Shown: one piece after another, positions 1-10,738 of the stretch
Numbering within the stretch: position 1 is the first letter of the stretch
How the letters are laid out: the number at the start of each line of letters is the position of its first letter
NCBI GenBank assembly: GCA_947095535.1
Contig: OX352773.1
Location: 106,220,185 to 106,284,184 of the forward strand
Length of the DNA stretch: 64,000 bases
Reading direction: 5' to 3'
Source: Poecilobothrus nobilitatus
Lineage: Eukaryota; Arthropoda; Insecta; Diptera; Dolichopodidae
Position numbers and translations under genes: made by a program
Notes under the pieces: model-generated
Databases searched by the model: none
What the model saw: the letters and a program-made list of their open reading frames with translations, nothing else
What the model was told of the DNA's origin: nothing

Positions 1-667
1 TATAAAATATAATTTAAGTATAATTTACAAAGAGTAAAAGTACAAATGATATGCTGATATTGAAATAAAATAGTTACATAGTTTTTAAAAAAATGTACCA
101 AATTACAACAATTTCCAAAATGTACGTATATAATTTTTTGGACAAATAAAATGTTGCAGATCTGCTACAATTGTAGTAAATTCACATTGCGGCTCAACAG
201 TCGTCAATATATTTTTAATAACATGGTTGAAATTTGTAAAACTCTTAATTTTTTGAAAGCTTTTAAATTCTTGCAAAGTAAACTATATTTGCTTTATGTT
301 TATGTAAGTTTTAAAATATTTGTTCATAAATAATAAACAACGATATTAAAATTTTATAGAAAATAGTGATTTTTAAAAAAAATTATTACATTCACATATC
401 CTTAAATTATTATATTATGGTTGATAATGATAAATAACATGAAAAATTCATAAATTCATAAATAATATAAAATAATTATTCACTTAAATATCTAATATTA
501 AAAATATTTTGCATAAGTATGTATGTAGTTACTTCAAAAGTCGTAGTCATAAATAAAGTCTCATATTTACAGATTATATGCAAAAATAATTTACTATTAT
601 TTATGAAAAAAATTTAAGTAAAGAAAAAAAATTAGCCATATTTTTTTCTTGGGTTAATTTTATAATT
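1..667. other. AT-rich DNA without a recognised gene
   Basis: Very AT-rich sequence with many short stops in all frames. A 60-codon frame at 151-333 has no family features and the biased composition expected of chance translation. No repeat termini, tRNA or splice-linked exon could be recognised. Confidence 0.6.
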
Positions 668-890
668 GGGGCCTCGGTGGCCTAGTGGGTAAGAGCGTAT
701 AAAATACGCTGTATACACCGTGGGAATGTCTAATCGAATCCCACACATGTCGTAAGAGTAATGCATTACGATATGTACAATCATGTCTGAACAGGAATGG
801 CTGTGTAATCTCCTTGTTATATTTATGTGGCAGGGGAATGCCCAAAAAAAAATTGATGCATTCCCCTGCCACATAATTGATAATTTTTGA
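668..890 (+). repeat. tRNA-headed SINE-like repeat
   Basis: The stretch opens with a tRNA-like head. It has an A-box-like TGGCCTAGTGGG at 678-689, an AGCGTAT/ATACGCT hairpin where an anticodon arm would be, and a B-box-like TAATCGAATCCC at about 731-742 inside a GTGGG/CCCAC pair. These are the two internal RNA polymerase III promoter elements of tRNAs and tRNA-derived SINEs. The body continues into a 19-bp hairpin. A second head of the same family lies at 59998-60045, with a further copy at about 63821, so it is a repeat and not a unique tRNA gene. The right end is uncertain. Confidence 0.6.
823..876. repeat. Perfect 19-bp inverted repeat
   Basis: Arms 823-841 and 858-876 are exact reverse complements around a 16-base A-rich spacer. 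The arms are GC-rich compared with their surroundings. The hairpin ends the SINE-like repeat at 668. Confidence 0.9.
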
Positions 891-1696
891 CTATTTAATA
901 ATTATGAGTGCAAACTTATTACAAAATCAATAAAGCATTGAAAAAAAAATATAACTTTAATTTTTTTTAACCTTTATTTTTTTGTGTAAAAATAATCATT
1001 CTTTATTGAAATTTTAGAAACAAAGTAATAAACGAAATTTAATTTCGGTCAAAATTCGGAAAATCAATTGAGTGCGCTAGCTTGTGTTTAAACATTATTT
1101 GTCCATTACTTTCATTAGTTTAGCCCTGTGTCCTGGTAATTGATGACTGTTTAGTTAGGAAAGCAGAACTTTAATATAAAGTGGTGAATATGTGGGTCCA
1201 ACATCTTACCTAACATTTATAAAGAAAAAAATCCAATAATTTGAATATCGAATTTTATCTATCAGGCGCAATACATTTTTTAAATTTTCGATATCTCAGA
1301 AAATGTTTTTCAACTATTTACAGCAACTGAAAAGTTATCGATTAGCAGACAGTCACTAGCTCTCGTTTCACTCGCAGATCCCTCATTTTAACAGTTCTCA
1401 AATAATTTTTTTTTTATTAAAGTAATGTTTTCTATTATCTGATTTGACGTTTAGTATAACTTGATAAAGCCACCTATATACTGTCAAACCGAAACATTGA
1501 TTTTTAATTGCTACCGTAGTGGTAATAAAAAATGTAAACAAAAGTTAGTTTTATATGAATTTCTAATCTTTATATACGGAATAATTATAAGAATAAGAAT
1601 ATTTTGGGTGAGCAGGAAGCCTTGTGACACATTATACCTCCAGTAAAGTAGTTTGATCTATAAATTTTATTTTTTACTCTGTCTACTAACACTTAA
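891..1696. other. AT-rich DNA without a recognised gene
   Basis: No coding family, tRNA or repeat terminus was recognised. The 61-codon frame at 1461-1646 has no recognisable motif. The boundary with the env relic at 1697 is set by the last in-frame stop before env-like codons. Confidence 0.5.
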
Positions 1697-3118
1697 TTTA
1701 TAGAGGAAATCATATCCAATATCGAATTGTCTACAGAAATTTTAACTCAATTATTTAACATAACTTCTATAAAAAGACCGAAAAGAGATATTATAAATTC
1801 TCACGGAGGTTTAATCAATGGCTTCAGGAAAATTTCAACATATTTTATTCGGAGCTATGGACTCCGAAGACGCTGAAGAAATTGATAAAGCACTTGACCC
1901 AATAAAAAAATTCACTTAAACTTATGTCATTTCGAAGAAGCTCAGACAACAATTATTACAGAACTTCTGAACTATTACAATGCCACAGAACAAAAATTAA
2001 ATACAAATTTCAAAACAATTCGCAAGCAAATAATATCCAATTAAATAAAATTGATAATTTAACCGAAATGCTAAACATTTCTTATTTGCGATGAAATATC
2101 CGTAGTCTTAATAACCTAAATTCTCTACAACTTTAATCTCAAACTAAAATCAAATAATCGACCTTATACAGAAAATAAATTAGGAAAATTAAGCAACAAA
2201 TTTTTAAATTCAAATAGAATTATACAAGCAATACAACAAATTCAAAATTCAGAACAGACTACTAATAAGCGACTATTAAACTCCATAATTTTCGTAGAAC
2301 CAATTTATACTAACAAATACTTGCTCAAAGATCCGCTATTTTCTGATATATATTAAATTTATAAAACTACAAGTTTACCATTACGTTTTGATAATGACTT
2401 ATTCTACTATGGACATGTTATGACAAGTAGTGATTATGTTGCAGTTAATGAAGACATACAACGCTATATATTTCTTAGCAGATCAGATTTGAGCCAATGT
2501 ATCAAGTTTCAAAAAAATAATTATTTATGTTATAAAAATTTAATTTATCACAGTAATAATATTCAAAACTGCGAAATAAAATTATTTTCGGAAGATGTCA
2601 AACCAGAAAATTGCTGAATAAAAATTTTCAAATTACAACATGAGTTGTGGTTGAATCTGTTTGAAACCAATGCTTGGATATACGTAGTTCCCAAACCTAC
2701 TGCTATAAAAGTAATTTTCGATAAAATTCCTACCATAAAAAAATTACAAGATAGTGGTATTTTCAGACTTCCGCCTGATTACAAAGCATTCACACAACAA
2801 CTTATCTACAATCACAAATCTCTAATTTAATATCCGAACCATTAATTTATTCATTTGAAAGTATTTTACCAAATATAACAGTTCCCGAAAATAACAGTGT
2901 CGTTTCTGCACATATGCATCATATGGAGGAGATTTAAAACATTATTACGATCTCAAAATTATAATAAATCTAACGAACTTACAACAACAAGTTCTCTTCT
3001 CATAACTTCCATCATGGAAATTACAATAACGAATATATTACTAATACTATACAAAAAACATTTAGAGATCAAATGTACAGCAAAAAAGACTTCGGCAAAT
3101 GAAACTTCTTGTTAAAAT
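1697..3118 (+). pseudogene. env: Errantivirus-type envelope (env) relic, copy 1
   Basis: Decayed envelope gene of an insect errantivirus (gypsy-group endogenous retrovirus), related to baculovirus F proteins. A frame open at 1697-1876 carries a furin-type basic site (RPKR, about 1778-1786). The fusion-peptide side, with an acidic DSEDAEE run, continues in a different frame after about 1825, which shows a frameshift. Further on, the frames 2420-2617 and 2645-2830 carry the Cys-rich NC/ENC spacing and a LW..L...AWIYVVP stretch, which match the conserved ectodomain of this family. They are separated by a stop at 2615. The C-terminal anchor is not recognisable and a last frame ends at 3115. Several stops and shifts make it non-functional. 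There is no gag or pol directly upstream, so it is a fragment or the 3' end of a neighbouring copy. Confidence 0.7.
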
Positions 3119-3630
3119 TTTAATTTTTTTTATAAAACAGAAGGGAAATATTTATGAATTTTAAAATTGTTTAGAACATACAATTTAAAGCTAATTTATC
3201 ATAACTATTTTTTATCTTGTGAAATTGATATTTGAACTCCTAATTAACAGTTAAAAAAAAAAAACTTTTCAGTCACTGTGATAAGTAGCAATCACTGCGT
3301 GCTATCATTATCCCCAATCACCAGTGATTGCGATTAGCTATTTTGTATGAAATGTTTTTTGTATTATTCTACTAATAATATTATTCTACTAAGTTATTAA
3401 AATGTAGAATATTACAAATAGCAAATATAATTTAAACTACTACAATATTTGTATAATTTACACAAATACTACCTTACCTATCCCATTTAAACGAAAACTA
3501 AATGTAAGTTTCTTAGTAAATATTAAATATTTTTACTCTCAGCATTAAATACAAGTGCACTGTGGTCTCTAATATATTATATAGTATGGAATAGTTAATA
3601 AAATAAAGTATACAATCCAAATATACAATA

Positions 3631-3700
3631 CATATTCAGTTATTATACTTTTAGTTGCATATGTTATGCAATGCAAGTAAAAGTATAATAACTGAATATG
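3631..3700. repeat. Perfect 23-bp inverted repeat (hairpin)
   Basis: Arms 3631-3653 and 3678-3700 are exact reverse complements around a 24-base spacer that contains a smaller TTGCAT/ATGCAA pairing. Weaker complementarity continues outward for about 10 bases. It lies in the LTR-like region, with no coding sequence. Confidence 0.9.
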
Positions 3701-3884
3701 TATATGTATGGAAAGAACACATTACTCTCTCAATATGCCAATTAATTGCTGAGAAATTTGCATATAGTTTAAATGGGTTAAAGTAGTGTTAAGTAGTGTT
3801 AATGACTCACATGAATTTAAATAATAAATTACTTATGGATGTTATGTTATGAAGTTAACTCATATTATATTTATTATTTTTATT

Positions 3885-4484
3885 ATTATATTATAAATTT
3901 ATAATGTTTATAACATACATGTTATACATGTTACGTAACAATTCGATTCTTGATTTGGCTTCATTTAAATTGTTGAACCTTCTTGTATTGTAATTATGAA
4001 TATTATTTCTTTTAGTTATTATAATATTTTTTTGTACACCCCTTTTTCCATTTTAAAAATTAGTTTAGATTTTTCCAAGATAATGAGTTCGGGTAGCCTC
4101 AGGTAGCCCCGTACGCTTAAAAAATTCTTGAGTTGGAGTAAGCCAGTTGTATTTATGTAAGGACTTTATGGCTTTATTTATTAAAACACAAATTTTATCT
4201 TTCAACCATGATGAACAGCTGAACCTATTACATAAATTATATCTGATGTGTGAGATAATATGAGAGTAATATATTTTGTCTGCAGCTTGTTTATTCAGTA
4301 ATAAAAATATTAAGTAATTCCACTTCTTTTGAAGGCACCCAAATCCAGTTGAGATTTCATTTATAAAGATTTTTAAAGAACGTATAAACTTTTTTACTAA
4401 TCTATTAATATGGTCTTCCCACTTCAGTTTTTCATCAATTACAACCCCAAGGTATTTATATGCAGTAACTCTTTTAATTTGAAT
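3885..4484 (-). pseudogene. LINE reverse-transcriptase C-terminal fragment
   Basis: Minus-strand frame open without an ATG from 4484 to the stop at 4065 (139 codons). It starts with the post-catalytic motif YKYLGVVIDEKLKWEDHI, which in non-LTR reverse transcriptases follows the YADD box, and continues into the usual C-terminal region. After a frameshift, the final HNYNTRR-type motif appears at about 3960-3990 and runs on to about 3890. The catalytic part of RT, the endonuclease and ORF1 are absent. A piece of about 47 bp of this fragment recurs at 6706-6752. Confidence 0.75.
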
Positions 4485-5142
4485 TTAATTTACCAGATAT
4501 AGATTTATATCAATTTTATTTCTTAATTTATATACTATATTGTTATGTCAGCAGCAAAGAACACCCAAGAAAATTTTCCAAAAACATAAATATTACCATT
4601 CGAGTAATATTTCATGTCTTACACAACTCATAATTTTCGTTTTAATTTTTTATTTCTAATATTTCAAAAGAACAAAAAATTATTCTTTTTTTTTTTGTTC
4701 CTCTTCAAACGTGTGCTATAAATTTCATATGTCATAAACAAGTACCAATTTCACTTTTATTTTCATTCTTAACAACTTAAGTAACTACATTGTGCAATAT
4801 CCGTAGTAGGTACTTTAAGAATAACAAATAAATTAAAAAATATCTGAATCTTATTTTTAGGCAATTTATTTTAAAGCATTTATAAGGCAATGACCATATT
4901 ATGTTTCTATAATGTTTTGGTGTCATAAACATACTGCTGAACAGATTTATTTTTATAATTTGTAAAAAGTTAGAATAAGCAATATTTAGAAAGTAGGAAA
5001 ATTGTAAGTTGAATAAAATAAAGAAAGTTTCTCAGTTCTTTTGTAACATCTACGATTAGAAGGTAAAAAAAACAGAAATACATTTTTTTTTAAATATTTA
5101 ATTATTTATTTTATTTTATTTGTTTTCGAATAAATTATTATT
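4485..5142. other. AT-rich DNA upstream of primer site
   Basis: AT-rich with no gene. A poly-T run lies near 4685-4700. Position suggests that it is the right part of an LTR, but no second intact copy in the window confirms this. Confidence 0.4.
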
Positions 5143-5160
5143 TGGCGCAATCGGTAGGAT
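5143..5160 (+). other. Primer binding site, tRNA-Ser type
   Basis: TGGCGCAATCGGTAGGAT matches the tRNA-Ser-type primer binding site that opens the internal part of many insect errantiviruses (usually TGGCGCAGTCGG...), with one A for G change. It marks the 5' end of the internal region of the gag-pol-env relic that follows. Confidence 0.75.
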
Positions 5161-5537
5161 GCCAAAGTAAAGGAATCTAGTGATAAAGAAAACGGAAAAT
5201 AATAATAAATAAATTCATAATAATTAAATTATAATATTATAAAAAATATTTTTTTTTGTGAAATATGAACCATTAACTAATTAACTTAACTCAAAACTGC
5301 TCAAGTTAAATAGCAGTGAAAATAAAAAGAATAATAAAAACAATAAAAACAATTTATTTAATTTAAATCTAACAAGCGGTAAATTATTGCAAATAAAAAA
5401 AAAAATTTTATTGAAAATCAAATAAACTATTGAAAATCTTAAATTAAAATTTTAATGTGTTACTGTTATACTGAACTATAAATAGTGTTATTGTGAACAA
5501 CGTAACGTCAAAGTGTCACTCACTAAATCAGGAGATT
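5161..5537 (+). other. Errantivirus-like 5' leader
   Basis: AT-rich leader between the primer site and the first gag ATG at 5538. No ORF was recognised, as expected for the untranslated leader of a retroelement. Confidence 0.5.
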
Positions 5538-5940
5538 ATGAATCCGCCACTTCAACCATCTGTGTTAAATGCTGTAGTCCAGCAGAATCAACAACAAAAT
5601 CAACAGCAAAATCAACAGCAAAATTAACCCTTGTTGTTAAATCAACCATTGGCGTTGTACACTGAAACTATACCAGAGTTCAATGGTAAAGATAATGATC
5701 TCTTTACATTTTTAGATATAGTTAGTAATGTAGTTCCTTTATAGATAGAATATAGAATTAAAAGTAAAATGACTGGCAAAGCAAAAGAATTATTTGAAAT
5801 AAATTATGTATGTATGTATGTATATATTAATAATTGGTCCGACATAAGAACAATATTAGTTAATGATTTCGGTGACAAAAGAACTAGTACACAAATATTT
5901 GAAGAACTAGGCAAAAACGAAATCAGGTGTGATCACTTAG
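5538..5940 (+). pseudogene. gag: Gypsy/errantivirus gag relic
   Basis: Starts at an ATG (5538) and opens with a glutamine/asparagine-rich run. An in-frame TAA at about 5623 and a TAG at about 5742 interrupt it. Capsid-like motifs are legible: IPEFNG.DNDL.TFL, then KSKMTGKAKELF, then W.DIRTILVNDFGDKRT..QIFEEL. This is the capsid pattern of Ty3/gypsy-group Gag. It runs without a nucleocapsid or protease directly into polymerase-type sequence near 5940, so gag 3' and protease have been lost by deletion. Confidence 0.7.
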
Positions 5941-6605
5941 ATCCCTCCTCCAAAAGTGAACTAATGAATTTATTAAAAAAATTCAAAAAAAGCATTTATT
6001 ACGAAGGTGATGATATCATTTTTACTCATGCTATTAAGCATAAAATTAATACTCTGAACGAACTTCCGATTCGTACAATTTGTACAATTCATACAATTCG
6101 TACATTCGTACGATACAAAGATCTATCGTTATCATGAGGTACACCGTCAAGAAGTTGACAACCAAATCCAGGAAATGCTGAACCATGGACTTATTAGGGA
6201 CAGCAATTCACCTTACTCAGCTCCGCTTTGGATTATGCCAAAAAAACCGGATGCATCTGTTAAACAAAAATGGTGTATCGTTATTGATTACCGGAAATTA
6301 AATGATATTAAAATCTATGATATTTTCTGATCCCGAATATAGACGATATTCTAGACAAGCTGGGTCGAGCAATGTATTTTACCACGCTCGATTTAGATAA
6401 AGGCTTCCATCAAATAGAAATAGCCGAAAACGGCATAAGTAAAACAACCTTTAGTACTGCAAACAGACATTATGAATTGGTCAGGATCCCATTTGGACTC
6501 AAAAATGCTCCTGTCACTTTTAAAAGATAATGAACTCAGTTTTAAGAGAGTTCCTAGGTAAAACATGTTATGTTTACTTGGGTTATATAATAATATTCCA
6601 ATCAC
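5941..6605 (+). pseudogene. pol: Gypsy/errantivirus reverse transcriptase relic
   Basis: A block at about 5940-6060 is the linker that precedes RT in gypsy-group Pol. RT begins near 6140 with [16 protein letters not shown], then [20 protein letters not shown] and, after a TGA at about 6328 and a shift, [14 protein letters not shown] and PFGLKNAP. The frame stops again at 6527-6529 and shifts. The catalytic box that should be YxDD reads VYLGY at about 6570-6584, so both aspartates are lost. RNase H is missing or unreadable. It is inactive on three separate grounds. Confidence 0.75.
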
Positions 6606-6705
6606 CGAATATTCTCTAACTTGCTATAAAACTCAAATTGTTATAAAAACAGGTACCGTTAAATAAAATACATGGCAAAATTAGAAAAACATTCATAATC
6701 CCAAA

Positions 6706-6752
6706 TCCAGTTGAGATTTCATTTATAAAGATTTTTAAAGAACGTATACCCC
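6706..6752 (-). repeat. Short LINE patch at a chimeric junction
   Basis: About 47 bases here are identical or nearly so to 4335-4384, part of the LINE RT C-terminal fragment. Its last 19 bases (ATTTTTAAAGAACGTATA) also match the start of the integrase-linked block at about 7119, so the junction lies in a microhomology shared by the LINE and the errantivirus. Confidence 0.6.
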
Positions 6753-6921
6753 CTAAAGGAATTGTGGGAGTAATGATAGATGAAATAAAATCTTATTCCA
6801 AAATACTTATATAAAACATTTTTCTATGAATAAGTTACTAAAAATCAATAAGTTTTCCTATTTACTAAGGGATATTTTATTTAGATACTACAAAACTAAC
6901 CATAGAGGTATTAATGACGTA
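6743..6921 (+). repeat. Duplicated errantivirus segment, left copy
   Basis: This corresponds along its length to 7119-7313 (start of the integrase region). It runs from the ATTTTTAAAGAAC start through GGAATTGTGGGAGT..ATGATAGAT and AAACATTTTTCTA to CATAGAGGTATTAATGACGTA, with scattered differences. The two copies flank a LINE fragment at 6922-7118. Confidence 0.75.
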
Positions 6922-7118
6922 TGTCTGTTGGAAAAAAATAACTATGTTTATTAAATGTAGTGCAACATCTGTTTATAGGTCCATTATTTGCGTATTGAGT
7001 TCTGTGAGTATCTTCAATCAAAAATTTAGCATTTCTTGTTTATCTAATTGCTTTATTTATTCTGACTTTATTTGTTAGAAACTGAATATCAATATTTATA
7101 TTTAAGGTGTCGAAAGTA
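6922..7118 (-). pseudogene. LINE 3' coding fragment between duplicated segments
   Basis: Nearly identical to 11152-11362, the RT C-terminal end of the minus-strand CR1-like LINE at 10752-15950. It carries no complete frame of its own. It sits exactly between the two copies of an errantivirus integrase segment. Confidence 0.75.
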
Positions 7119-8120
7119 AAAATTTTTAAAGAACATATACTCCTAAAGGAATTGTGGGAGTTATGATAGATTGCATAAAAGCTTATTCCAAAATACTTAT
7201 ATAAAACATTTTTCTAAGAACAAATTACTAAAAATCAATAAGCGTTCCTATTTAATCAGATATATTTTATTTAGACTCTTCAAAACTAACCATAGAGGTA
7301 TTAATGACGTATATTACAATTTGAAAAAAAGATACTATTTGCCGAAACTCAAAGAAGAAATCCAAAAAATTATCAATAATTGCCATATCTGCATTACTGT
7401 CAAATATGAAAGACAACCTGTAAAATTACCTTTGAAGATTACGGAAACACCTAGCAAATACTTAGAAATCATCCTCATGTTTAAATCAAAAGGAAACCCA
7501 TACCTAACAATTATAGATAAATTTTCCAAACATGGCCAAATCATACCCTTAAAATCTAGAAATTGGAATGGCTTAAAAATGGACTGATGCAATATATCTC
7601 TTCATTTAGAAAGCCAAAGAAAATTATAACTGATACAGAAAATGGCTTTAATAGTTATAATTTTAAAAACATTTTACAAAATGAAGGAATAAACATACAT
7701 TTTACAACACCGAACAATCACAGTAGTAATGCGGATATTGAAAAGTTTCATAATACTATAAACGAGTATATCCGAATTTTAGAGACAGTCGAAAAGGAAC
7801 AGGGAATCCCGTCGGACGAGGACCCGGTTATAAAGAGTTTAAAGGTTTATAATGAGACCACTCATTCGTCTACTGGTAGAAAACCTATAGATTTGCTAAA
7901 TGGAGTTATCTGATAAACCGAATATCCTACAATACGAAATAATTTGATACAAAAAAAAGAAAATTAATAGGTAGCCGAATTCTAAAAAGAAAAAATAATC
8001 AAACTTCCAACTATCTGAAATTAAATAGAATAACAAAACTACAACCATACGACAAGAAAGTTGAAATAAAAGAAATTAACGGTGATTATTATAAAATTAA
8101 TAATGAAACCCTTCCTTGAT
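7119..8120 (+). pseudogene. pol: Errantivirus integrase relic
   Basis: The frame 7171-7587 holds the zinc-binding H-C-C end (HRG..D, then NCHIC) and the start of the catalytic core with YLTIIDKFSKHGQIIPL. The first catalytic aspartate position reads MFKSKG, so it is lost. The frame 7563-7913 continues with the second Asp (ITDTENGF) and the Glu (NADIEKFHNTI). I count exactly 35 residues between them, the D-35-E spacing of retroviral-type integrases. A TGA at about 7911 and shifts follow. C-terminal integrase-like text (KRKLIGSRILKRKN...) is legible to about 8120. Broken, but the best preserved part of this element. Confidence 0.8.
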
Positions 8121-8860
8121 ACAATTCTCAATTTAAAAGTAAGTATAAATACCAAAACAAATTAATAATTCATCTTTTACAGAAATATTCTTTATCATCT
8201 ACTACTACTATTAATATTCCCACATTGCATCTTATCAAAGTTCTCAATTGACGTACCTGAAATAGAATCAGCTAATAGTTATATCTTCTTCCAGGAATCC
8301 CAACTGGAAATCATTACAGATTATAAAAATACATTTTATAAATTTAATCCAGTATGAAGATAGTATTTTTAAAATAGAAAGAAACGTTTATAATTTGCAA
8401 GAACAAACTGACATCCCAGCAATTTTACAGTTTTAATCATATCAAAGCAGATTTTAACAGTTTGATTTCTCATCACGTAAGTAAAAGGGGTTTAATCGAT
8501 TAGTCGGCAATGGTCTCCGTTTTTTAAGCGGAGTAGTGGACAGTGAGGACAGAAAGAAATCGAAACGCATATAAAAACAATAGAAATACATAATGGAAAC
8601 ATTTTAGAAAATTTAAACGAAGAAATATTAATAAATAACAAATGTCAGACCAAATAAAAAATATTACAGATCATATTAATGCAATGCAAAATCAAATGAG
8701 TATAACTATTAATAATCTTGATATTCATATAACCAAATTAGAAAACGATTTAGCTTTATTTACTATTAAGACAGAAATAAATGAAACTATTAAAATTCTA
8801 TTAAAACGAATTTCAGACATTAAAGAAATTAAAGCTAAAATAATAAATTCTAAAAAAGAA
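8121..8860 (+). pseudogene. env: Errantivirus-type env relic, copy 2
   Basis: Downstream of integrase, where env lies in errantiviruses. A furin-type SKRG is legible at about 8481-8492. The following fusion-peptide side (GNGL..FLSGVVDSEDRK) appears in another frame at about 8506-8555, so the two are separated by a frameshift. The frame at 8642-8968 encodes a hydrophilic, asparagine- and isoleucine-rich helix that could be the coiled-coil stem of the transmembrane subunit. The surface subunit is reduced to a short remnant and no membrane anchor is seen. Non-functional. Confidence 0.6.
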
Positions 8861-9459
8861 AAAAAAATTATTTTTTTTTCCTTTTTTTTTATTATTTTTT
8901 TTTTAGATTTAAATAAATTAAAAATTTTCCAACTTATTGTGTTTTTTGTCAAATTGATGTTTATTTGAAATTATTTGGTTACTTAGATACAAAATACGTA
9001 TCAACATTATAACCATTATTATGCCTTGAAAAGCTAATTTTATATTTTAGAAAATGTTTCGTTCTACAATACTACCGAAGCAAGTAGTATTGATATGCTT
9101 AGACAAATCCTAGTTTTAAATTTCAACAAGTCTTATTACTTATAAGAAAATTTTAGAAAATCTTCTGTAATAATACAAGTTGAAAAATATCCGTAAAAAC
9201 TAAGTTTTAAAGCTAAAATAATAAATTTTAACAAAGAAAAAATTTTTTTTTTTTTTCCTTTTTTTTATTATTTTTTTTCTTAACAAATGTGATTCGAAAA
9301 AATTGCTAATAAAAACAACTCTTTAGAAATAAGTTTTGATACTGGTAAAAATTATTACATGTAAGCAAATTATTACATGTACACTTATATAAATGTAAGT
9401 AAAATGTTTATTAAGAAAAAAATTTAATTAATATAATGACAATTGTATCATTATACAAA
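8861..9459. other. AT-rich DNA with duplicated poly-T blocks
   Basis: About 80 bases at 8826-8906 (AAAGCTAAAATAATAAATT, then A-rich and T-rich runs) recur at 9208-9284 in the same orientation. Otherwise the sequence is AT-rich with no recognised gene. The repeat could reflect LTR-like ends or slippage. Confidence 0.5.
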
Positions 9460-10738
9460 AGCTTCAAGGATCATGCTTGTGGTGAAATTTTCGGCATACC
9501 AAAATAAAAATATACAATCCAGGGAGTCCACAATAAAAAACCTGGACGAAGCAAGCGGGCTGCTGGAAGACTTGGCAAGAGATGAGGACTCTACAGCACC
9601 CCTTTGTGAAGTAAGCGATGCGGGTGGTGCAGATTAACCTAAGACACTCGAAGTGCGCCTCAGATAATCTGCTAGTTTTCCTAGGTGAGGAGGACATAGA
9701 TATAGCCTTCATTTAAGAACCATAGGTTAATGCCTCTAAGATCAGAGGGTTAAACAGCTGTCACTATAATCTATTTTACAAGAATGTAGATTTAGAAATA
9801 GGTAAGCCAAGAACTTCTATTCTAGTTAAAAAACATATAAGTGCACATCTCTGTTCTAATTTTAGTTATGAGGATTTGACAGTTGTCAAACTGGAATTGC
9901 GGAACAATGTGAGCGTGTATAAAAGTTCCGTGTACATGCCACATGACGAATCTGCTCCACTACACCGATTTCAGCAGTTGGTAGTACCCACAGGTGGCAT
10001 ATTGATCGCAGGCTGTGATGCTAATGCACGGCATACCCTATCAGGTAGCTCGGAAACGAATGAACGAGGTGAGTCATTATTTGATTTTATTTTAAATAGC
10101 AACCTAAATATATTCAATAGGGGCAGTAACCCCACTAGTTCCAAGCTCGGATAGTTTTCCAGGTTGGGCAGATGTGTTAGATATTACATGTATAAGTAAT
10201 GACGAAACCCTAAATATAGAGAAATAGAGTATCCAAGAAAAGGTTTTTTTCGGACCAGAATTGGATTATCTTCAATATCAATATTAAGCCTGAAAATCTC
10301 AAGCCCTACAAAAACCCCAGGGCTACCAACTGGGGGAAGTTCAGAAAAGTAGCTAGAAAAAAACTTTTGGTAATAGCTAACTCAGATATCGCAAATGAAA
10401 ATGAGTAAGAAAAGAGAATTGACATGTTTACAATGGCCATGGAGGTCTTATTCAAATTGGCATGTCCTATTAAGTGTATCAAAAAGACACATCCGGTCTT
10501 GTGGAATGAGAACTTAAGTAACCTAGGAAAGGAGACGAGGCACACCTACAATATCTGCTACAGGCAGAATAAGTGCCTGATGGAAGGAGCAGAGTTTAAG
10601 TAATCATGGAAGGAGTAGAGTTTTATCTAGAGAACACTCCAATCCTTCCCTCCTGAGAACTGTGGAAGAGAAATGGACTGATTCAGCTGCCGAAGCCCTA
10701 GATCATTTAGTGGCTGCCCATTTTCCTGGGTGCATTTA
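9460..10738 (+). pseudogene. R1/LOA-type LINE endonuclease fragment
   Basis: 5' part of a non-LTR retrotransposon ORF2. Legible in several frames are LRHSKCASDNLLVFL and SCHYNLF, then at 9876-10154 the apurinic-type endonuclease core with YMPHDE and GCDANARHT. The Asn/Asp pair and the following GSSETNERGESLFDFIL are typical of R1/LOA/Jockey endonucleases. The linker follows (NPRATNWGKF, then LWNENLSNLGKETR), ending with AAEALDHLVAAHFPGC near 10733. Stops and shifts separate the blocks. The element is cut at about 10740 where a minus-strand LINE 3' end begins. Its RT may be the relic at 17064-18080, but this cannot be shown. Confidence 0.7.

Larger units (their letters stand above)
3119..5142 (+). 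repeat. LTR-like region between env relic and primer site
   Basis: This lies between the env relic 1 and the tRNA primer site at 5143, where a long terminal repeat is expected. A purine-rich GAAGGGAAAT at about 3142 could be a polypurine tract. AGTTAA near 3250 resembles the usual start of gypsy-group LTRs, and the stretch just before 5143 (ATTTTATTTTATTTG...) resembles an LTR end. At about 1.9 kb it is much longer than usual LTRs, partly because a LINE fragment (about 3885-4484) is inserted. The exact LTR borders cannot be fixed from the sequence. Confidence 0.4.

Noticed and set aside
151..333. 60-codon plus-strand ORF
   Set aside because: Short, AT-driven composition, no homology pattern and no neighbouring features.
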